Shown here one piece after another: positions 26,271-33,666 of a stretch of 35,669 bases of DNA (positions are counted from its first letter, which is position 1; each line of letters starts with the position of its first letter). The notes below the pieces were generated by a model. That model ran no database searches, was not told where the DNA came from, and saw only the letters and a list, made by a program, of their open reading frames with translations. The DNA is from Magnetospirillum sulfuroxidans (GTDB lineage: Bacteria; Pseudomonadota; Alphaproteobacteria; Rhodospirillales; Magnetospirillaceae), in NCBI RefSeq assembly GCF_018224925.1, contig NZ_JAGTUF010000030.1:1-35669 (forward strand). Direction: 5' to 3'. The position numbers and the translations under genes are program-made.

Positions 26271-27625
26271 ATTTCAACACGCTTGAATTCATATTGTTGT
26301 ATCTGCCAATCGTCATTGGCCTGACCTATACGGTGCCGCCAACTTGGCGCTTGAGGGTTTTGCTCCTCGCTTCGCTAGTATTCTACGGAATCTCAGGCCT
26401 GCTGCCGCTTGCCTTCCTGATCGCAAGCGTCTTATGGGGCTATGCTTTTGCTCTGCTATTCCGCCGCCACCGCTCTACTGGAGCGCTGCTAGCAGCTGTG
26501 TCGCTGCCACTTTTGACGCTGTTCCTTGGCAAGTATTTACGCTTCACCCTTGACACCATCGGAGTCGGTGACACAGTCCGTACCGCTTTTGCGCCCGTTC
26601 TCGCCATCGCTCTACCCGCTGGTATCAGCTTCTACACCTTCAAGATTATCAGCTACGAATTGGACGTCTATGACGGCAAGGTCAAGGCGACTTCATCTCT
26701 GACTCTGCTGGCCAGCTTTTTCTGCCTGTTTCCACATCTGATCGCCGGACCTATCCTACGGTTCGCCGACCTACAACAGCAATTTACCCGCCTCGCCACC
26801 GAAAGAAAAATTGACGCTGACTGGAATGGTGCGATCAAATTCTTTGCCATTGGTCTTTTCTATAAGACCTTCTTCGCTGACATGTTACGTGGTCTGCACG
26901 AGAGCTATCCGCTATTCGCTGCCGCAAACAATTACTGGGACACATGGTACTACGTGCTGTCCTACGCCTTCGTCATCTATTTCGACTTCTGGGGCTATTC
27001 ACTAATGGCCATTGGCTTGGCCAAGATGGTGGGGATCGACTTTCCCCGTAATTTCCGTGAACCCTACATGTCGGCCTCGCCCAAAGAATTTTGGCGCCGC
27101 TGGCATATTACGTTGTCGTTTTGGCTGAGAGATTACGTCTATCTCAAATTGGGTGGCAACGACCGTTATGTGCGCAATATCCTGATCGTTTTCTTGGTCA
27201 CTGGATTATGGCATGGGGCTGGCTGGAATTTCGTGCTGTGGGGTGGCTATCATGCTGTCTTTGTGCTGCTGTATCATTTCAGTCGCCGCTGGTGGGATGC
27301 TTGGCCGCTTCTGGTGCAACGCTGCATAACGTTCATGGTTGTCGCTTTGGGGTGGCCGCTGTTCTTCCTCAAGCCGGACGGCTATGTGGATCTCCTTGCC
27401 AGACTTGCCCCCACGAGCACTCATTGGGCTAGTTCGTTCGGCCTGCATCATTGGCTGATCATGGGCATCGTCGCGGCCTGGACCTTCTTTGTCCGTGAAG
27501 ACAAATTAATCTTCAATACTGATCGTCCCAGCTTCCTCGATAACCCGGTGCTGTTGGGGATCGGGACTTTCATGTCAGTGCTTTTCTTAAACTATGCGCG
27601 CACCTTCATCTATTTTCAGTTTTAG
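26267..27625 (+). CDS. MBOAT family membrane-bound O-acyltransferase (AlgI-like)
   Basis: A 452-residue multi-pass membrane protein. Family motifs include LPAGISFYTFKIISYELDVY, PHLIAGPILRF, PKEFWRRWHITLSFWLRDYVY and VTGLWHGAGWNFVLWGGYH, which carries the presumed active-site His. AlgI-type MBOAT proteins pass acyl, usually acetyl, groups across the inner membrane to a periplasmic partner that modifies polysaccharide. The gene starts at TTG 26267 and is followed after 9 nt by a membrane-anchored partner gene, as in alginate and cellulose acetylation systems. It is the only gene here clearly placed in the membrane as an acyltransferase. Confidence 0.92.
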   Translation: MNFNTLEFILLYLPIVIGLTYTVPPTWRLRVLLLASLVFYGISGLLPLAFLIASVLWGYAFALLFRRHRSTGALLAAVSLPLLTLFLGKYLRFTLDTIGVGDTVRTAFAPVLAIALPAGISFYTFKIISYELDVYDGKVKATSSLTLLASFFCLFPHLIAGPILRFADLQQQFTRLATERKIDADWNGAIKFFAIGLFYKTFFADMLRGLHESYPLFAAANNYWDTWYYVLSYAFVIYFDFWGYSLMAIGLAKMVGIDFPRNFREPYMSASPKEFWRRWHITLSFWLRDYVYLKLGGNDRYVRNILIVFLVTGLWHGAGWNFVLWGGYHAVFVLLYHFSRRWWDAWPLLVQRCITFMVVALGWPLFFLKPDGYVDLLARLAPTSTHWASSFGLHHWLIMGIVAAWTFFVREDKLIFNTDRPSFLDNPVLLGIGTFMSVLFLNYARTFIYFQF

Positions 27626-27634
27626 GGGGCCGTC

Positions 27635-28801
27635 ATGACCTCTCCCTTCAGACACCGCAACCCCATCATCGCCATCGCCGTGTTTTTGAGCTTGGTGACG
27701 CTAGCCGTCGCAGGCCACCTCAGGCTGCCCGAATACCGCTCGAAACCGATCGACTTCACCCAACTCAAGAGTGGTGAGTACCTGTTGCAGTTGGGCCTGA
27801 CCCGACGTCAGGCCGGCTCCGTCAAGATCGGCTTCAATGAACAGGCCCCGCCTCCTCGCGTGGGCGTGTTTGGTAATCATCAATTCGGTTATTTCGACCG
27901 TACTGCCTTTGGTCCGGCAGGTACGAATGAGGGGTATTTCTTCAACAATTGGTATGCCAATTTGGCGCTACCCGAGATTCGCGACTATCTGGCGTGGCTA
28001 AACGAGATCGGTAAGTTACCGACCGACACTATCATCGTTCAAGTTACCACCCCCAACAACGACAATGGTGGTCACATTATCAATTACAACGGCGAACTAC
28101 CACGCGATCTGCATGGTAAGTACACAGAAGATAGACCGCAACAATCTTGGTACGAGCGCGCTTACCTCCGTTTCAATGACTTGCGGGCCGAGGTCAAGAT
28201 CATATTGAATTATCAGTCTGTGCTGTCTTCAATGTTCCCTGGGGGCATGGGCTTCTTGCGTTCGTCAGACGAACTGTGCATTGACTTGACCAGAAACCCA
28301 CCTCACCACGGCCTCGCCGGCAGAATCGTTAACCTGCTACCGTCAACGCTGGCCTCGTATGCCGGTGAACTCGGTCGCCAGGTGGTGCTTTGGCGCGACT
28401 GCTCGGGCAGCGCCAAATTACAGGGCTTTAAAGGTGACGGCTCGGTGCGTGTAGGTTATTTCGGCACCAACTTATTACTCAACCAGCATCGCAAGGAAAT
28501 TTGGCTCAAGCCAGGTGATGAAGATACGATTATCCGCTACATGCTCGACATCGACCGCCTGGGTCGCAAGGCAGGGCGCCAGGTGGTTTTCGTGGTGCCA
28601 CCCGTCTATGAAAGTGAGAACTTCGTCACCGAGGCTGATCGCATCTTTACCAGGGCGCTGAAGCAATTGGACAGTCGCGTTATCGTACTTGATCACCGTT
28701 ATCAGCACCAAGTTGATAACTTCATCACCTTCGACCATCCGGGCCCCATCTATTTTCAGAAGCTCGCCGCCGAGCTGGCCGCCAAGAATTTGCTGCCGTG
28801 A
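27635..28801 (+). CDS. Membrane-anchored periplasmic partner of MBOAT (divergent SGNH-like)
   Basis: A 388-residue protein with an N-terminal signal anchor (IIAIAVFLSLVTLAVAGHL, about residues 11-29) and a large presumably periplasmic domain. It lacks a clear GDS block: VGVFGNHQFGYF occupies the place where AlgJ/AlgX-like proteins carry their first motif. Near the end FVVPPVYESE and FDHPGPIYFQKLAAEL resemble the last SGNH block. Position immediately behind the MBOAT gene, and an AGGGGG ribosome binding site, support a joint O-acylation module. The nucleophile is not obvious, so it may be a scaffold or a diverged acyltransferase. The last codons overlap the next gene (GTGA). Confidence 0.6.
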   Translation: MTSPFRHRNPIIAIAVFLSLVTLAVAGHLRLPEYRSKPIDFTQLKSGEYLLQLGLTRRQAGSVKIGFNEQAPPPRVGVFGNHQFGYFDRTAFGPAGTNEGYFFNNWYANLALPEIRDYLAWLNEIGKLPTDTIIVQVTTPNNDNGGHIINYNGELPRDLHGKYTEDRPQQSWYERAYLRFNDLRAEVKIILNYQSVLSSMFPGGMGFLRSSDELCIDLTRNPPHHGLAGRIVNLLPSTLASYAGELGRQVVLWRDCSGSAKLQGFKGDGSVRVGYFGTNLLLNQHRKEIWLKPGDEDTIIRYMLDIDRLGRKAGRQVVFVVPPVYESENFVTEADRIFTRALKQLDSRVIVLDHRYQHQVDNFITFDHPGPIYFQKLAAELAAKNLLP

Positions 28802-29433
28802 CCGCCCGTCCGCCTCTCAGGGTAGCACTGACGATGCGCGTCACCCAGGCCGCCAGCTATGCGGAACCCCGCGACAGCCTGGCTCAGGATTGGATATTGC
28901 GCCTGCAAGAATGGGGTATGACGCCAATCCTGGTGCCCAATCGGTTGACCGACCCGGTGGGTTATGTGGCGGCGTTAACCCCCGACCTAGTGATCCTGAC
29001 TGGCGGTGACGATATTGGGCTGACCCCAGACCGCGATGCCACCGAGCACGCCTTGCTGGCTGCCTCCATTGCCGCCCGCCGTCCGCTGTTGGGTATCTGC
29101 CGCGGCCTGCAACTGCTCAACCTGCATCTCGGTGGGGGATTGGAACCAGTGATCGGCCACATCGCCCACCCACATTCACTTACCGTCACCCCGTCCGGCG
29201 CGGCGATACTGGGATCGGTCGGAAATGTCAACTCCTATCACGGCTTTGGGATTCCGGCAGCCGCTCTGGCTCCGGGACTGGACAGTCTGGCCCATGACAG
29301 CGCTGGCAATATAGAGGCCGCCCGCATGCCGGGCTTGCCGGTCGCGGGGATCATGTGGCATCCAGAGCGCGGTATAGGCCGCCCCCAAGATCAAGCCCTA
29401 TTTGAATACCTTGTCCACGGAGAGCGACTGTGA
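28798..29433 (+). CDS. Class I glutamine amidotransferase-like hydrolase, probable gamma-glutamyl-CDP-amidate hydrolase (Cj1417 type)
   Basis: A 211-residue protein with the class I amidotransferase triad: C101 in LGICRGLQLLN, H188 and E190 in MWHPE. The opening VALTMRVTQAASYAEPRDSLAQDW, then LTGGDDIG, DRDATEHALL and VNSYHGFGI, agree with my memory of C. jejuni Cj1417. That enzyme hydrolyses CDP-L-glutamine to cytidine diphosphoramidate and glutamate. General annotation would be peptidase C26/PuuD-like. The cytidylyltransferase overlapping it by 4 nt and the CysC-like kinase further on support the specific role. It starts at GTG 28798 (GTGA). Free-standing, with no synthetase domain. Confidence 0.78.
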   Translation: MTARPPLRVALTMRVTQAASYAEPRDSLAQDWILRLQEWGMTPILVPNRLTDPVGYVAALTPDLVILTGGDDIGLTPDRDATEHALLAASIAARRPLLGICRGLQLLNLHLGGGLEPVIGHIAHPHSLTVTPSGAAILGSVGNVNSYHGFGIPAAALAPGLDSLAHDSAGNIEAARMPGLPVAGIMWHPERGIGRPQDQALFEYLVHGERL

Positions 29434-30215
29434 CCAACGCCATCATCCTTGCCGCTGGTAGCGGTTCGCGGTTGCGCCCCTACACTGACGACAAACCCAA
29501 ATGCATGGTCCCGTTATCGGGGATCCCGCTGATAGAACGTCAGTTGGCCGCGTTAAAGACCGCAGGAATCACTGATGTCACCGTCATTGTCGGCTACCGC
29601 AGTGAAGCGTTTCAATACCTTGGCCTGCCACTGGTGGTTAATCCCCATTGGGAGACCACCAACATGGTCGAAACCCTGTTCTGCGCCGAATCGGTTCTGA
29701 CCGACGACACCATCGTCGCTTATGCCGATATCGTCTACGAACCGCGCGTTATTACTGCTCTGATGGCTGCGCCACACGAAGTATCCGTAGTTGTTGATAC
29801 CGGCTGGCGCAGCTATTGGCAGCATCGCTTTACCAACCCACTCGACGACGCCGAATCTTTACGTCTGGACGAAAAAGGACGCATTATCGACATCGGCAAT
29901 AAAGTGAATTGCATTGATGATATCGAAGCCCAGTATATCGGCTTGATGCGCTATCGAGGTGCAGGCATCCCTATCCTGAAGGATACCAGGGCCGCGATCG
30001 GTCATGTTTTCCGTCCATGGATGGCGAAACGACCTCTGGAAAAGGCTTATATGACTGATCTTTTAATGGAAATGGTGCTAATGGGCCACCCGCCCCATGC
30101 AGTGCCCATTGATCATGGTTGGATCGAGATCGACACAGTGACTGATTATGAAAGCGCCCAGAAGATGATCGCCGACGGCAGCATCACCCGCTTCTACCAG
30201 CCGTTCCCCGCCTGA
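29430..30215 (+). CDS. CTP-type nucleotidyltransferase, probable CTP:phosphoglutamine cytidylyltransferase (Cj1416 type)
   Basis: A 261-residue nucleotidyltransferase with N-terminal AIILAAGSGSRLRPYTDDKPKCM loop, YADIVYE metal-binding aspartate, TTNMVETLFCAESV, and the run NPLDDAESLRLDEKGRI followed by AQYIGL. The family is that of phosphocholine cytidylyltransferase (LicC-like). The latter motifs match Cj1416, which joins CMP to L-glutamine phosphate. A plain phosphocholine role would need a choline kinase and transferase, which are absent. It lies between the amidate hydrolase (GTGA overlap) and the alkaline-phosphatase-fold gene (1-nt overlap, TGATG). Confidence 0.78.
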   Translation: MTNAIILAAGSGSRLRPYTDDKPKCMVPLSGIPLIERQLAALKTAGITDVTVIVGYRSEAFQYLGLPLVVNPHWETTNMVETLFCAESVLTDDTIVAYADIVYEPRVITALMAAPHEVSVVVDTGWRSYWQHRFTNPLDDAESLRLDEKGRIIDIGNKVNCIDDIEAQYIGLMRYRGAGIPILKDTRAAIGHVFRPWMAKRPLEKAYMTDLLMEMVLMGHPPHAVPIDHGWIEIDTVTDYESAQKMIADGSITRFYQPFPA

Positions 30216-31942
30216 TGGCCCTAGATCGTCCGAACGTCGTATTCCTCTCGGTCGATGCCTTGCGCGCCGACCGCTGTAGCCTATACGGCTATGATCGCCC
30301 AACCACGCCCAACCTAGAGCGATTGGCCAAGCGTGCTATCGTTTGTGACAATGCCTATTCGTTGGCCGCCTTTACCCAAGGCTCGTTTCCATCCATGTTG
30401 ACATCAACCCGCCCACTGTCCCACGGCGGCTATGACAACGGTGCGATGGGGCGACCAGAATCAGTATTTTCCCTTTTCCACCGCGCCGGTTGGTCCATGA
30501 ACGTGCTGTCCTCGTTCAAATGGGTCAGCCGCTACTTCGGCTATGGCCAGGACTTTGACCGAGAAGAGCATCTGTACTCCCCCAAAGGACTGATGGGAAC
30601 AGCAGTAAACCGCACCAAGAGTTCCATCATAAACTGGAGGAATGGTCGCCTATCCAATGATGAGATGCTATCTCTAATAACCCAGGTTTTTGAGAAACTT
30701 TTTCATGATCTCAATGATTATTGTGAAAATAAACTTAGAACAATTGATTTTGATCAAGTAGATTTTTCAAATACTCATTTGATACTTGATGGCTTTGACT
30801 ATCCCGCCATACAACGTAACGTGGCCGGTCATCGGGAACGTTTCCGTGCGGATCCAATGGCCTATGTGGACCGCTACTTCACTAAAATTCCTGAAGCCCA
30901 TGAATGGATGGCCGCCGATTGGCGGCTGTGCCGCAAACCCGCTCGGTTGGTGGGCGAGGCGCTGCATCGAGTGACCAATAAAATGCTGGCCGCTGTAAGT
31001 CCCTCGCGTGCAGTGTTACGCCAGAACCGCATCAAACAATTCGTCGATGGTCACGCCTTGGCAAACCGGGTGATCCGAGTAATCCGCGAACAACAGAACA
31101 GCAAGCCGTTCTTCGTCTGGACTCATTTTCTCGATACCCATGTGCCCTATTTGCCAGGCCAGGGGCAAAGCTGGTACCGGCACGCTCACCACTACCTGGA
31201 GGCACTGGGCTATGGGCGTAGCATAGACCTTGCCATCGCCCCCCACAAACGACCACTCCACCCCGATCACCGCCCGGCGTGGAGCGCTCTTTATGACGCA
31301 GCCCTGCGTTACGTGGATGAGCAAATCGGTCGTATTCTCGATGCCATCGACGCTTCGGATCATGCCGACAACACTCTGGTCGTCGTCTGCGGCGACCATG
31401 GCGAGGAACTGGGTGAACACGGCAATTACAGTCATTACTTTCGCCTGCATCGCCATAATACATGGGTGCCCATGGTGTTCAGCCATCCAGGCCTGGAGCC
31501 GCAACGTGTCCCAACTATGACTAGCCTGCTAGACTTGGCGCCGACCTTGGCCGACTTGGCGGGGATTGACCCGGCTGAAGGATGGGAAGGACGCCCCGTC
31601 ACTAGTCCCGAGGCGGCGGCACGCCGTCACTTGGTACTCGAGACCTTTTATGGCGGCAATTGTCTGTTCGCACTGCGCCCCTTGTATATGGCGGTCCGCA
31701 CTCCCAACCACGGCTTCCTGTGGAAGGAACACATGGATCCTGAAGACAAGTTTGGACCCGAGGGGAACGAATTGTACGATGTGACCACCGATCCGTTGGA
31801 GCAGAATAACCTTTTCCGACCCGACCATCCGTTGGTGCGGGAGTTTTTGCCGCTTATCGCCCAACGGCTATCCCAGATCCCCGAGATAGCCCCCGAGCGC
31901 TGGCAAGCGCTGTTGACCCCCTTGGAGGAAAGCGCACCATGA
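30215..31942 (+). CDS. Alkaline-phosphatase/sulfatase-superfamily protein, candidate phosphoramidate transferase
   Basis: A 575-residue sulfatase-fold protein with metal-site D14 in FLSVDALRADR and D394/H395 in CGDHGEELGEHG. The sulfatase nucleophile motif (Cys-x-Pro-Ser-Arg) is replaced by FTQGSFPSMLTS, with T54 aligned to the formylglycine Cys. A Thr nucleophile is known from phosphoethanolamine and phosphoglycerol transferases of this superfamily. There is no signal peptide or membrane helix, so it should act in the cytosol. It lies between the cytidylyltransferase and the CysC-like kinase and overlaps both (1 and 4 nt). I therefore infer transfer of phosphoramidate from its activated nucleotide to a sugar; a hydrolase remains possible. 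Codons 149-191 are strikingly AT-rich. Confidence 0.68.
   Translation: MALDRPNVVFLSVDALRADRCSLYGYDRPTTPNLERLAKRAIVCDNAYSLAAFTQGSFPSMLTSTRPLSHGGYDNGAMGRPESVFSLFHRAGWSMNVLSSFKWVSRYFGYGQDFDREEHLYSPKGLMGTAVNRTKSSIINWRNGRLSNDEMLSLITQVFEKLFHDLNDYCENKLRTIDFDQVDFSNTHLILDGFDYPAIQRNVAGHRERFRADPMAYVDRYFTKIPEAHEWMAADWRLCRKPARLVGEALHRVTNKMLAAVSPSRAVLRQNRIKQFVDGHALANRVIRVIREQQNSKPFFVWTHFLDTHVPYLPGQGQSWYRHAHHYLEALGYGRSIDLAIAPHKRPLHPDHRPAWSALYDAALRYVDEQIGRILDAIDASDHADNTLVVVCGDHGEELGEHGNYSHYFRLHRHNTWVPMVFSHPGLEPQRVPTMTSLLDLAPTLADLAGIDPAEGWEGRPVTSPEAAARRHLVLETFYGGNCLFALRPLYMAVRTPNHGFLWKEHMDPEDKFGPEGNELYDVTTDPLEQNNLFRPDHPLVREFLPLIAQRLSQIPEIAPERWQALLTPLEESAP
30655..30785 (+). other. AT-rich patch inside the alkaline-phosphatase-fold gene
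   Basis: By hand count 30661-30780 has 32 G/C in 120 bases (27%), against clearly GC-rich sequence on both sides. The reading frame stays open and encodes a segment rich in Asp, Asn, Leu and Phe. It looks like a mosaic insertion or recombined segment in an otherwise uniform gene. Confidence 0.7.
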
Positions 31943-32451
31943 TCACTTGGCTGATCGGCATGTCCGGTGCGGGTAAGACCACCATCGCCGAACGATTGTA
32001 CGGACGGTTAAAGCCGGATTGCCGACATCTCCTACTATTAGATGGGGATACCTTCCGTGACGTGCTTCGTAACGACGTGGATCACACCATCGAGGGTCGG
32101 CGCAAAAATGCCGAGCGGATTTCCAATCTCTGCCGAGCGATGGATGGCCAAGGTATCCACGTCATTTGTGCCGTACTATCCATATTTCCCGAGTGGCTGG
32201 CCTGGAATCGCGCCAATTTTTCCTCGTATTATGAGGTGTTTCTCGATATTCCCTTGCCGACATTAGAAGCACGAGACACCAAAGGCCTTTATGCCGGTGG
32301 GCGAAGCGGTCAGATCCCCAATGTGGTTGGCCTCCACATCCCCTTCCCTCGCCCATGTAACTCCGATCTGGTTCTCGGCGAAGCGGAACAGGCGTTGGGG
32401 ATCGATGCCTGTGTCGATGCCATTCTCGCTCAAATGCCCAAACTGGATTGA
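31939..32451 (+). CDS. CysC-like P-loop kinase, probable cytidine diphosphoramidate kinase (Cj1415 type)
   Basis: A 170-residue kinase: Walker A GMSGAGKTT (7-15), DGDTFRD (35-41), RKNAERISNLCRAMDGQG, and RDTKGLYAGGRSGQIPNVVGLHIPF. Adenylylsulfate kinases have a closely related plan but usually read NFTGID where this has NVVGLH. Length and motifs resemble C. jejuni Cj1415, which phosphorylates cytidine diphosphoramidate to the 3'-phospho donor. No ATP sulfurylase or PAPS-using gene is present, which argues against sulfate activation. It overlaps the transferase candidate (ATGA) and the next gene (TTGA), so it belongs to the same operon. Confidence 0.8.
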   Translation: MITWLIGMSGAGKTTIAERLYGRLKPDCRHLLLLDGDTFRDVLRNDVDHTIEGRRKNAERISNLCRAMDGQGIHVICAVLSIFPEWLAWNRANFSSYYEVFLDIPLPTLEARDTKGLYAGGRSGQIPNVVGLHIPFPRPCNSDLVLGEAEQALGIDACVDAILAQMPKLD

Positions 32452-32453
32452 CC

Positions 32454-33659
32454 ATGACCGAGGGGATGCTTGCGATCCTTGCCGGTTTGGCCAGTGCTGA
32501 AGCGGCAGCTGCGACCCTTGTGGCTTGGCTGCGCCCTGGGTGCAAATGGCTGATCACTACGCGAGACCTTGATCCACCCATTGACCGCGCCGGTCTCGAT
32601 CGTTTTCTTGAACACGGTTGGGACGCCGATCTGGGGTGGGTCCGCAAGCCGGGCACCACCCATCGCGAAACCGGTCAGGGCGGGATCATCACTAGCTATA
32701 CCATCGGCGCAGATGGTGCCCGCCACAACCTAAACTTCGACAACCAGCCAGTTAAAGTGACTGTATGGGGTGATTCCTATGCTTTTGCCCGTCAAGTCAA
32801 CGACGACGAGACCTGGAGTCACGGTCTGTCGCAGGCTTTGGCCGGCAACGTGCAGAATTTCGGCGTTGGCAATTATGGACTTGATCAAGCACTTTTACGC
32901 TTAGACCGCGATTGGCGCCAAACTCCGCTCGCAATCATGGCCGTAGTACCTGAAACGATCTCTCGATGCCTGTCGGTGTGGAAGCATTTCAGTGAATATG
33001 GAAATATTTTCGCCTTCAAACCGCGCTTCCACTTATCGAATCACAGGCTACACTTGATGCCTAACCCGATTCGCACCCCAGAAGACTTCCTGCGCATCGG
33101 CGAATTGTTGCCGTCGTTGAAACGTGACGACGTCTTCTGGAAACGCAAGTTCAAACCAGACTTGCTGGGCTTTCCCTGGAGCCTCCGCCTCCTGGCCCGC
33201 CCACAGCGCCATCTACCGCTGATCGCTGCCGCTCTTGCCGACCGGATAGTCGGCGGCGAACATGCCTTCACCCAGATTATGCAACGCAACATCACCCTCA
33301 CCGCCTCTCTTTACCGCGAGGCCGAACCGGTAGATCTGCTTGAAGCCCTTTGTCTACGTTTCCGTGACCAAGCGTACGAACGAGGGGCACGGGCCATCGT
33401 GGTGATGTTACCACAGCTCCTAGACCTCGCCAGAATCCGTGCCGGCGATCACTATTACGCGCCTTTTCTCCGCCGCCTTGCCAACCACATGCCAGTGGCT
33501 GACATGGCCCCTGCGCTGCTCGCGACAGGTGACGAACGGCCTCTCTACATTCATGACTCCTATGGAGGTCACCTCTCTGCCTTGGGAAACAAGATCATCG
33601 CCGACACCCTGGCCCCCCTCTGTCGTGTATTGGCCACCGATTCGCCGCTGGGAATTTGA
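32454..33659 (+). CDS. SGNH/GDSL-type hydrolase or acyltransferase-like protein
   Basis: Counted from ATG 32454 the protein has 401 residues; TTG 32448, overlapping the previous stop, is an alternative. A mildly hydrophobic N-terminus (about 1-27) may be an anchor. The SGNH block I motif WGDSYAF (105-111; S108), block II-like FGVGNYGLDQ and a final HDSYGGHLSALG suggest an esterase or acetyltransferase of the SGNH fold. Such proteins add or remove ester groups on cell-surface glycans. The operon position after the phosphoramidate genes suggests action on the same polymer. The substrate is unknown. It is unrelated in sequence to the MBOAT partner at 27635. Confidence 0.6.
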   Translation: MTEGMLAILAGLASAEAAAATLVAWLRPGCKWLITTRDLDPPIDRAGLDRFLEHGWDADLGWVRKPGTTHRETGQGGIITSYTIGADGARHNLNFDNQPVKVTVWGDSYAFARQVNDDETWSHGLSQALAGNVQNFGVGNYGLDQALLRLDRDWRQTPLAIMAVVPETISRCLSVWKHFSEYGNIFAFKPRFHLSNHRLHLMPNPIRTPEDFLRIGELLPSLKRDDVFWKRKFKPDLLGFPWSLRLLARPQRHLPLIAAALADRIVGGEHAFTQIMQRNITLTASLYREAEPVDLLEALCLRFRDQAYERGARAIVVMLPQLLDLARIRAGDHYYAPFLRRLANHMPVADMAPALLATGDERPLYIHDSYGGHLSALGNKIIADTLAPLCRVLATDSPLGI

Positions 33660-33666
33660 GACGGCC

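Noticed and set aside
30215-31942. True sulfatase
   Set aside because: The CxPSR/SxPSR formylglycine motif is missing; Thr occupies the nucleophile position.
31939-32451. Adenylylsulfate kinase (cysC) for sulfate assimilation
   Set aside because: No ATP sulfurylase, PAPS reductase or sulfotransferase nearby. The motif after GLY reads NVVGLH rather than NFTGID, and the neighbours fit the phosphoramidate pathway.
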